Shown here piece by piece: positions 6,696 through 12,001 of a stretch of DNA of 12,001 bases. Position 1 is the first letter of the stretch. The number at the start of each line of letters is the position of its first letter. The DNA comes from Acidobacteriota bacterium (lineage in GTDB: Bacteria; Acidobacteriota; Blastocatellia; Pyrinomonadales; Pyrinomonadaceae). The translations under genes and the position numbers were made by a program. The notes beneath the pieces were generated by a model. The model ran no database searches. It was not told the DNA's origin and saw only the letters and a list, made by a program, of their open reading frames with translations. The stretch spans positions 1 to 12,001 of the forward strand of contig JACCRD010000235.1 of NCBI GenBank assembly GCA_013813755.1. The letters run 5' to 3'.

Positions 6696-7145
6696 CTAAG
6701 CTGTTTTCAGGATATTTGAACTGATTTTTTCCGCGATTTTATCGGCTTCGACTTCAAGAGAAGCTCTGGCTTCGACTGTTTGTCGCGCAACCTCCTGTTG
6801 CTGTCGCGCCAATTCCTGCGTTACTTCTTCTTTTACCGCGCCAACCCTCTGTTGTCTTTCGGCAACGGCTTGATTACGTTCTCTTTCAATCAATTCATAG
6901 CCTTCGGAACGCGCCTCAAGCATCGTTTTTTCATAACGTAGTTGTTTTTCATTAACGCTGCGCAAAATTTCTTCGGCTTCACCGAGCCGTCCGCCTTTGT
7001 TTTTCTCACGCGCCTGAATGACACGGTTGATCGGGCGAAAAAATGTGCGGTTCAAAACCCAGATCATCAACAGAATAAGCGCGATGTGAATAAAGATTGT
7101 GCCATCCGGCACAAGCTGAACTTCTGCAAAAGCTAAAAAAAACAT
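6696..7145 (-). CDS. atpF': F-type ATP synthase subunit b' (second, shorter b subunit)
   Basis: A 149-residue b-type stator subunit and the first gene of the operon. A single membrane anchor covers about residues 16-33, followed at once by the family hallmark NRTFFRPINRVIQAREK (32-48) and then a long E/R/Q-rich helix to the end. It differs clearly in sequence from the 193-residue b encoded next to it, so the organism probably builds a b/b' heterodimeric stalk, as described in photosynthetic bacteria and some other phyla. Which of the two should be called b or b' is a convention; I use b' for the shorter one. A good sigma-70-type promoter lies about 85 bases upstream; the ribosome site is weak (a GAAG just before the ATG). 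Confidence 0.92.
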   Translation of the reverse strand: MFFLAFAEVQLVPDGTIFIHIALILLMIWVLNRTFFRPINRVIQAREKNKGGRLGEAEEILRSVNEKQLRYEKTMLEARSEGYELIERERNQAVAERQQRVGAVKEEVTQELARQQQEVARQTVEARASLEVEADKIAEKISSNILKTA

Positions 7146-7230
7146 ATCTTCAATAAAGTTTTACGGTAAATTGCTTGTCTATCTTAATAGAACAAATAGA
7201 ATAAAAAATTGTTTGTTTTTCAAAAGAGAA

Positions 7231-7259
7231 AGAATATCACGGCTGTTTTTAGTGGTCAA
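7231..7259 (-). promoter_or_regulatory. Probable promoter of the atp operon
   Basis: On the minus strand TTGACC (7254-7259) and TATTCT (7231-7236) are separated by exactly 17 bases, a good sigma-70-like pair (5 of 6 and 4 of 6 consensus bases). Transcription would start near 7224 and give a leader of about 80 bases before atpF'. Confidence 0.65.
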
Positions 7260-7305
7260 GCAAGCTCCAACGCGTAGCTTTTCCGCCAAACTCGCTAAAT
7301 TAAAC

Positions 7306-7335
7306 TTGACAGTTTTTGGGCGATACGCTTAGTTT
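7306..7335 (+). promoter_or_regulatory. Probable promoter of selC (and dprA)
   Basis: A perfect -35 hexamer TTGACA lies at 7306-7311. The best -10 at normal spacing is TAGTTT at 7330-7335 (18-base spacer), which is a weak match; TTTAAT at 7334-7339 is closer to consensus but too far. A start near 7342 would lie about 20 bases before the tRNA. Confidence 0.45.
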
Positions 7336-7360
7336 TAATTCACTTCTTTTTGTCCGAAGA

Positions 7361-7459
7361 GGAGGCGCATCTGTTCTGGTGAACGGCGCGGTCTTCAAAA
7401 CCGTCTGTGAGTTTGTGAGAACAAACTTGGGTAGGTTCGATTCCTACACGCCTCCGCCA
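7361..7459 (+). tRNA. selC: tRNA-Sec (UCA), selenocysteine tRNA
   Basis: A 99-base selenocysteine tRNA with encoded CCA. Anticodon TCA is at 7395-7397 within the loop CTTCAAA. The layout is diagnostic: acceptor 5' strand 7361-7368, a six-pair D stem (7371-7376 with 7381-7386) closing a four-base TGGT loop, anticodon stem 7388-7392 with 7400-7404, a long variable arm (7405-7430) with an 8-bp stem and GAGA loop, and a T arm with TTCGATT loop (7436-7442). The 3' acceptor strand is 7448-7455, the discriminator G7456. The acceptor stem has room for eight pairs as in bacterial tRNA-Sec, but the eighth, C7368 with A7448, is not canonical. The gene shows that the organism decodes UGA as selenocysteine; selA, selB and selD must lie elsewhere. 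Confidence 0.96.
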
Positions 7460-7468
7460 AACTAATTT

Positions 7469-8596
7469 ATGAAAACCTGGATTTCCTTAAATATGACTCC
7501 GCAAATTGGACCTCGGGCGGCAACGAAGCTGTTGGAAAAATTCGGCTCGGCAGAAAATGTTTTTCACGCGACACGCTTTGAACTCGAACAATTACGCCTT
7601 AAACCTGAATCAATTGAAAGTATTTTAAGGCGCGAATTTCACGATAAAGCCGAAGCCGAACTTGAAAATGTAAGAACGCTCGGCGGCGATGTTTTGGTTT
7701 TAGACGATGGCGGTTATCCGTATCTTTTGCGCGAAATTGCTGATCCGCCGATTACGCTTTATGTTAAAGGCGATTGGAGCGCGTGTTTTGACGCGCCGTG
7801 CATCGGAGTTGTCGGTTCGCGCCGCTGCTCAACCTACGGCGAAAATGCTTCAGAAATGCTTTCCAGAGATTTGGCGAGTAACGGGATTACAATTGTTTCA
7901 GGGCTGGCGCGCGGAATCGACACTGCCGCGCATCGCGGGGCAATTAGCGGAAGAGGAAGAACCGTCGCTGTTCTCGGAACAGGAATTGATCAAGTTTATC
8001 CAAAGGAAAACGTTCGTCTGGTCGATGAAATTTTGGCAAACGGCGGCGCGGTGGTTTCGCAGTTTCCGCTCGGAACGCCGCCGCTCAAAGACAACTTTCC
8101 ATATCGCAACCGAATCATAAGCGGACTGAGTTTGGGAGTTTTAATCGTTGAAGCATCGGAGCGGAGCGGTTCTCTGATCACCGCGCGGCTGGCGATGGAG
8201 CAGGACCGCGAAGTTTTAGCCGTGCCGGGAAATATTACTTCAAAAAATTCTTTTGGCACAAATTATTTAATCAAGTCCGGCGCAAAACTCGTCCAACAGT
8301 GGCAGGATGTTGTCACCGAGTTGCCGAGCGAAATTTCCGCCGCAATTTTGCCGCCGAAAATTGCCGATAGAGATATTGAAAAAGAAAGCAGTACATCGGA
8401 AGCCGTTCCGCTGAATCTAAAGGAAAACGAACGCAAAATCTGGCATCTGCTCTCGCCCGACCAACCGACGCATATCGATGCTCTGCTCGAAGAAAGCGGG
8501 TTGGCATTTGGCGATTTGAATACGGCTTTACTCGGTTTGGAGGGGCGCGAAATCATACGGACATTGCCGGGTAATAATTACGCACGGAAAATTTGA
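7469..8596 (+). CDS. dprA: DNA-processing protein DprA (Smf)
   Basis: A 375-residue DprA, which binds incoming single-stranded DNA and loads RecA during natural transformation; it is also widespread in bacteria not known to be transformable. Residues 9-27 (MTPQIGPRAATKLLEKFGS region) are a helix-hairpin-helix/SAM-like start. The extended Rossmann domain (about 76-285) shows GVVGSRRCS at 113-121, SGLARGIDTAAH at 144-155, VLGTGIDQVYP at 168-178, FPYRNRIISGLS at 210-221 and EASERSGSLITARLA at 228-242. A C-terminal winged-helix domain (about 318-372) completes the long form. The ATG is 9 bases after the CCA of selC and has no Shine-Dalgarno sequence; the tRNA blocks any earlier in-frame start. 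It is therefore most likely co-transcribed with selC. The reading frame is intact. Confidence 0.97.
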   Translation: MKTWISLNMTPQIGPRAATKLLEKFGSAENVFHATRFELEQLRLKPESIESILRREFHDKAEAELENVRTLGGDVLVLDDGGYPYLLREIADPPITLYVKGDWSACFDAPCIGVVGSRRCSTYGENASEMLSRDLASNGITIVSGLARGIDTAAHRGAISGRGRTVAVLGTGIDQVYPKENVRLVDEILANGGAVVSQFPLGTPPLKDNFPYRNRIISGLSLGVLIVEASERSGSLITARLAMEQDREVLAVPGNITSKNSFGTNYLIKSGAKLVQQWQDVVTELPSEISAAILPPKIADRDIEKESSTSEAVPLNLKENERKIWHLLSPDQPTHIDALLEESGLAFGDLNTALLGLEGREIIRTLPGNNYARKI

Positions 8597-8760
8597 TGTA
8601 AAAATTACGTTAAACAAAGTTTTGAAAGAGATTACTGAAAAATTAACATAGTGCGTCAATATTGAAAGTAAAGTTTTAGTAACAGCATCTGCCACGAATT
8701 TGACAAGATCGCGCAAAATAGAGTTTGCTCAATACAGTTTATCCGATAAGTTTTAATAAA
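8597..8760 (+). promoter_or_regulatory. dprA-topA gap with a possible topA promoter
   Basis: These 164 A+T-rich bases hold no gene. A perfect TTGACA is at 8700-8705, but the hexamer at an 18-base spacing (TTTGCT, 8724-8729) is a poor -10, so the promoter is only tentative. No hairpin terminator follows dprA, so read-through from selC-dprA into topA is possible. Confidence 0.35.
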
Positions 8761-11316
8761 ATGGCAAAAAATTTAGTTATCGTCGAATCGCCGGCAAAGG
8801 CGAAAACAATTAATAAATATCTGGGAAATGACTACATCGTTCTCGCGTCAATCGGGCATATTAAAGATTTGCCGTCGAAAGGGCTGGGCGTGGATATCGA
8901 AAATAATTTCGAGCCGACTTATGAAGTTATTCCGGACAAAAAAAAACGCAACAACAAAAAAACCGTCTCGGATTTGAAAAAGGCGGCGAAGGATTCCGAC
9001 ACGATTTATCTGGCGGCTGACCCTGACCGTGAAGGCGAAGCGATTTGTCAGCACTTGGCGGAGGAGATTGTTCCGAAACGTCCGGCGAAACAGGTTTTTC
9101 GCGTGATGTTTAACGAAATTACGAAAAATGCGATCAAGGACGCTTTTAAAGAACCGAAACAGATTAATAAAGACCTGGTTGACGCGCAACAGGCGCGGCG
9201 GATTCTGGATCGCCTTGTCGGTTATAAAGTTTCACCGATTTTGTGGAAAACGGTCGGCGGAAGGCTTTCGGCGGGGCGCGTTCAAACGGTTGCCGTGCGC
9301 CTCGTGGTTGAGCGGGAGCGGGAAATTGAAAGTTTTGTCAAGACGGAATATTGGACGATTGCCGCCAATTTAACGGCAAAGTTGCCGCCAAATTTTGACG
9401 CGCGGCTTTATAAGATTGAAGACAAAACCGTCAAGACCGGCGCTTTCGATCAGGATTTGAAGAAGTCGGAGGTCCACGTCAAAGAAGAAAAAGAGGCAAA
9501 GGAAATTGTCTCCGAAGCCGAAAAGGAAAAGTTTATTGTCGATTCGGTCACGACAAAGGAACGCAAACGTAACCCGACACCGCCTTTTATTACTTCAAAA
9601 TTGCAGCAGGAAGCCGCGCGAAAGTTTGGTTTTTCCGTGAAGAGAACGATGCAGACGGCGCAGAAACTTTATGAAGGTGTGGAAATCGGCAAAGAAGGCT
9701 CGGTCGGTTTAATCACTTATATGCGCAGCGATTCAACGCGAATTTCCGACGCGGCTTTAGCGGAAGCGCGCGATTTTATCGGCGAAAATTACGGCAAAAA
9801 TTATCTGCCTGAAAAACCGAATTTTTATAAATCGAAAAAAGGCGCGCAGGACGCGCACGAAGCGATTCGCCCGACTGACGCCAATCGCACGCCCGACAGT
9901 TTACAAAGTTATTTGAGCAGCGACGAATTAAAGCTTTACCGATTAATCTGGCAGAGATTGATCGCTTCGCAAATGACCGCCGCGATTTTTGACCAGACGA
10001 CAATTGATATTGCAGCGGGAAGATTCGTTTTTCGCGCGACCGGTTCGGTGCAGAAATTTGACGGTTTTCTGAAAGTTTATCAGGAAGGGCGTGATGAAAA
10101 GCCGGAAAACGAAGAAGATTCCGACGAGGAACGATCTCTGCCGAAAGTTGAGAAAGGCGAACAGTTAAAGCTTAACAAAATTACTCCCGAACAGCATTTT
10201 ACAGAACCGCCGCCGCGTTATTCGGAAGCGACTCTGGTTAAAGTTCTCGAAGAAAAAGGCATCGGCAGACCTTCGACCTACGCCGCGATTATGACGACTA
10301 TTCAGGATCGCGAATATGTCGAAAAAATCGAAAGCCGTTTTCATCCGACCGGTTTGGGAACAACAGTTAATGATTTGCTCGTTAAAAATTTCGAGCAGCT
10401 TTTCAATACGGCTTACACCGCCAAAATGGAAGAAGACCTCGACAAAATTGAGGATGGCAACCTCAATTGGCGGGACGCTCTGCGCGATTTCTACGGAAAA
10501 TTCTCGACGGACCTAAAAGATGCTGAAGAAAGCATCAAAAATACCAAAATGCAGGCGATTCCAACCGACGAAATCTGCGAAAACTGCGGTTTGGGAATGG
10601 TCATCAAATTCGGACGTTTCGGGCAATTCCTCGCCTGCTCAAATTACCCGGAATGCAAAACAACACGCGAAGTCGTGCAGAAGCGTTCGGCGGCGAGCGG
10701 CGAGCAGACAGCGGAAGGCGATGGCTCAAATCCAGAATCGCAAGTTGAGGAAGTCGCGCCGTGCGAATTATGCGGGCGCGAGATGGCTCTCAAGCGCGGA
10801 CGATTTGGAACATTTTACGGCTGCACAGGTTATCCGGAGTGCAAAAATATTCGCAAAATTGACAAAAAAAGCGGAGTTGCGACAACCGTCGCGCCGCCTG
10901 TTGAACTCGACGAAATTTGTCCGAAAGACGGCGCGAAACTTGTTCAGAGACACGGGCGTTTCGGCGAATTCATCTCCTGCTCAAATTATCCGAAATGCGA
11001 TTATATCAAACGCGAAACGCTTGGCATCGCCTGCACGAAAGCGGGTTGCAAAGGCGAAATTGTCGTCAAAAAATCAAAGCGCGGAAAAGCGTTCTACGGC
11101 TGTTCGAATTACCCGAAATGCGACGTTGTTTTTTGGGACAAGCCGATTGTCGAACCGTGTCCGAAATGCCACGCGCCGTTTGTTTTTGAAAAGACAACCA
11201 AGAAAGAAGGAACTTTTCGCTATTGCCAAACAGAGGGTTGTGATTATAAACTTGCCATCAGCGATTTAACACAAAGTTTAGACGAGGAACCAAAAGCTTC
11301 CGTTTCAATTAGTTAA
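8761..11316 (+). CDS. topA: DNA topoisomerase I (type IA) with five zinc-finger-like repeats
   Basis: An 851-residue type IA topoisomerase that relaxes negative supercoils by passing one strand through a transient single-strand break. The Toprim domain starts at the N-terminus (LVIVESPAKAKTI) with E9 and the metal-binding D87-x-D89-x-E91. The catalytic tyrosine is Y320 in GLITYMRSDST, which matches Y319 of the E. coli enzyme. The C-terminus has five Topo-zinc-finger repeats: C606/C609/C626/C632, C668/C671/C688/C694, C720/D723/C740/C746, C758/C763/C781/C787 and C800/C803/C822/C827. In the third the second cysteine is replaced by aspartate. I chose the ATG at 8761 because it places MAKNLVIVESP exactly as in other TopA proteins; a TTG at 8725 in the same frame would add 12 residues unlike the family. 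No clear Shine-Dalgarno sequence precedes it. Confidence 0.98.
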   Translation: MAKNLVIVESPAKAKTINKYLGNDYIVLASIGHIKDLPSKGLGVDIENNFEPTYEVIPDKKKRNNKKTVSDLKKAAKDSDTIYLAADPDREGEAICQHLAEEIVPKRPAKQVFRVMFNEITKNAIKDAFKEPKQINKDLVDAQQARRILDRLVGYKVSPILWKTVGGRLSAGRVQTVAVRLVVEREREIESFVKTEYWTIAANLTAKLPPNFDARLYKIEDKTVKTGAFDQDLKKSEVHVKEEKEAKEIVSEAEKEKFIVDSVTTKERKRNPTPPFITSKLQQEAARKFGFSVKRTMQTAQKLYEGVEIGKEGSVGLITYMRSDSTRISDAALAEARDFIGENYGKNYLPEKPNFYKSKKGAQDAHEAIRPTDANRTPDSLQSYLSSDELKLYRLIWQRLIASQMTAAIFDQTTIDIAAGRFVFRATGSVQKFDGFLKVYQEGRDEKPENEEDSDEERSLPKVEKGEQLKLNKITPEQHFTEPPPRYSEATLVKVLEEKGIGRPSTYAAIMTTIQDREYVEKIESRFHPTGLGTTVNDLLVKNFEQLFNTAYTAKMEEDLDKIEDGNLNWRDALRDFYGKFSTDLKDAEESIKNTKMQAIPTDEICENCGLGMVIKFGRFGQFLACSNYPECKTTREVVQKRSAASGEQTAEGDGSNPESQVEEVAPCELCGREMALKRGRFGTFYGCTGYPECKNIRKIDKKSGVATTVAPPVELDEICPKDGAKLVQRHGRFGEFISCSNYPKCDYIKRETLGIACTKAGCKGEIVVKKSKRGKAFYGCSNYPKCDVVFWDKPIVEPCPKCHAPFVFEKTTKKEGTFRYCQTEGCDYKLAISDLTQSLDEEPKASVSIS

Positions 11317-11333
11317 TAATCAATTAGATTTTG

Positions 11334-11915
11334 ATGAACGAAAACATCGAATTTTTACAGGCATTCTTAAAAAATCCGCTCAAAGTCGGTTCAATCGCTC
11401 CGTCATCGCCTGAACTTGCCCAAAAAATGGTTACCGGAATTCATCCAAATGAAAGTAAAATTGTTTTAGAACTTGGTGTCGGCACCGGCGCGATTACCAA
11501 ATTTTTGCAGGAAATTGTTCCGAATGATGAATCATATCTCGGAGTTGAGCTTGATAAAACGTTAGTTAAATCTCTAAAAAAGAGTTTTCCCGAACTTAAA
11601 ATTGTTTGTGGCAATGCGTGCGAGACTTTCGCGCTGCACAAGAAAACAAATTTGGGAAAGGTCGGCTATATTATTTCGTGTCTGCCTTTTGTTTCGATAC
11701 CAAATGATGTCGGCGATACAATTTTAGCGGAAATTGATAAGTTTATGGAACTCGGCTGCGTCTTTCGCACGTTTCAATACGCGCACGGTTATTATTTTCC
11801 GTCGGCAATAAAGCTCCGCGAACACATGCGAGACCGCTACGGCAAAAGTCAAAAAAGCCGTCTGGTAATGAAAAACGTGCCGCCCGCTTACACGCTGACG
11901 TGGAAAACAAATTGA
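11334..11915 (+). CDS. Class I SAM-dependent methyltransferase, phospholipid N-methyltransferase-like
   Basis: A 193-residue Rossmann-fold methyltransferase. The SAM-binding motif I is VLELGVGTGAI (about residues 43-53), followed by an acidic end of beta-2 at GVELD. The N-terminal FLKNPLKVGSIAPSSPELA and the segment ISCLPFVSIP are characteristic of the group that includes PmtA-type phospholipid (phosphatidylethanolamine) N-methyltransferases and related rRNA-dimethylase-like proteins (COG3963). The substrate cannot be read from the sequence; phospholipid is the best guess by family, but other small or lipid substrates are possible. It starts 17 bases after the topA stop and is probably in the same transcript. 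The ATG at 11334 is preferred; a TTG immediately before it would add one residue. No Shine-Dalgarno sequence is visible. Confidence 0.85.
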   Translation: MNENIEFLQAFLKNPLKVGSIAPSSPELAQKMVTGIHPNESKIVLELGVGTGAITKFLQEIVPNDESYLGVELDKTLVKSLKKSFPELKIVCGNACETFALHKKTNLGKVGYIISCLPFVSIPNDVGDTILAEIDKFMELGCVFRTFQYAHGYYFPSAIKLREHMRDRYGKSQKSRLVMKNVPPAYTLTWKTN

Positions 11916-11920
11916 CGAAA

Positions 11921-11966
11921 AATGAACGATGTGAAAACCGATTTCATACATTTTACGTCGTTTGTT
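11921..11966 (+). terminator. Possible weak terminator after the methyltransferase gene
   Basis: Bases 11921-11936 can pair with 11951-11966 as a 16-bp stem including four G-U pairs, with a 14-base loop, starting 5 bases after the stop codon. The T stretch lies about 8 bases beyond the stem rather than directly after it, and the stem is A-U and G-U rich, so this is only a candidate. Confidence 0.3.
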
Positions 11967-11969
11967 AAA

Positions 11970-11999
11970 TTGATTTTTTTCAATTTCCCCTTGTATTAT
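11970..11999 (+). promoter_or_regulatory. Possible promoter at the right edge
   Basis: TTGATT (11970-11975) and TATTAT (11994-11999) lie 18 bases apart in an A+T-rich stretch and could be a sigma-70-like promoter for a gene beyond the window. In such A+T-rich DNA a match like this can arise by chance. Confidence 0.3.
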
Positions 12000-12001
12000 T
12001 C

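Larger units (their letters stand above)
7146..7360. other. Divergent control region between the atp operon and selC-dprA
   Basis: No gene is seen in these 215 A+T-rich bases. They carry the minus-strand atp promoter (7231-7259) and, facing the other way, the TTGACA of the selC promoter (7306-7311). The two -35 boxes are 46 bases apart, so a regulator bound between them could affect both; no palindromic operator was recognised. Confidence 0.6.

Noticed and set aside
8594..8635. The dprA stop is TGA, next to a selenocysteine tRNA; reading through it would add 13 codons.
   Set aside because: DprA is already full length with its winged-helix domain, the extension has no family match and no evident SECIS-like hairpin was seen right after the TGA.
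8725..8760. TTG start extending TopA by 12 residues.
   Set aside because: The extension is unlike TopA N-termini, and the ATG at 8761 fits the family exactly.
10520..11269. Open frame of 249 codons in another frame within topA.
   Set aside because: It is a shadow of the zinc-finger part of topA, rich in K, R and S, without domain features.
11967..11986. Inverted repeat aaattga / tcaattt around six T near the right edge.
   Set aside because: The stem is only 7 bp and almost all A-T, too weak for a terminator and without a following T run.
11922..12001. An ATG opens a frame that stays open to the window edge (26 codons).
   Set aside because: It has no ribosome site, an A+T-driven composition, and overlaps a possible terminator hairpin and promoter; too short to support a gene.

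Overview
The window is ordinary bacterial chromosome carrying core housekeeping genes. I see no insertion sequence, prophage, CRISPR array or defence island. Coding DNA is of intermediate G+C and the short intergenic gaps are clearly A+T-rich. Most starts lack a strong Shine-Dalgarno sequence. The F-type ATP synthase genes are split: this operon has b', b, delta, alpha and gamma but no a, c, beta or epsilon. Together with two different b subunits, a ClpC-type unfoldase and a selenocysteine tRNA, this would fit Acidobacteriota (for example Blastocatellia). That placement is inference from gene content and style, not something the sequence proves.

Layout. At the left edge is the C-terminal part of a ClpC-like AAA+ unfoldase (+), ending at 1028. 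A hairpin at 1054-1090 can terminate transcription from both sides. On the minus strand follow a stomatin/prohibitin-like SPFH protein with three C-terminal zinc ribbons (1112-2287) and a small VanZ-like membrane protein (2420-2884). A strong terminator (2913-2947) then closes the minus-strand ATP synthase operon, transcribed from about 7230 leftward in the order b', b, delta, alpha, gamma (7145 down to 2972). A divergent control region (7146-7360) carries a good minus-strand promoter for the atp operon and a perfect TTGACA for the plus-strand genes.

To the right, all on the plus strand, lie selC (selenocysteine tRNA, anticodon UCA, 7361-7459), dprA starting only 9 bases after the tRNA's CCA, topA (8761-11316, five C-terminal zinc-finger-like repeats) and a class I SAM-dependent methyltransferase resembling phospholipid N-methyltransferases (11334-11915). 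The window ends in A+T-rich, probably regulatory sequence.

Functionally, the atp genes give the F1 alpha/gamma/delta parts and the peripheral stalk of the ATP synthase; the remaining subunits must be encoded elsewhere. dprA and topA act on DNA (recombination/transformation and supercoiling), and selC shows the organism decodes UGA as selenocysteine, although no gene here contains an in-frame UGA. The points most worth a second look are the selC-dprA junction, an unusual C-A opposition in the tRNA-Sec acceptor stem, the split atp operon, the zinc-ribbon SPFH protein, a degenerate zinc finger in TopA, a near-leaderless vanZ promoter sitting in the atp terminator, and 7-base repeats between the two b-subunit genes. 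I found no convincing new multi-gene system.
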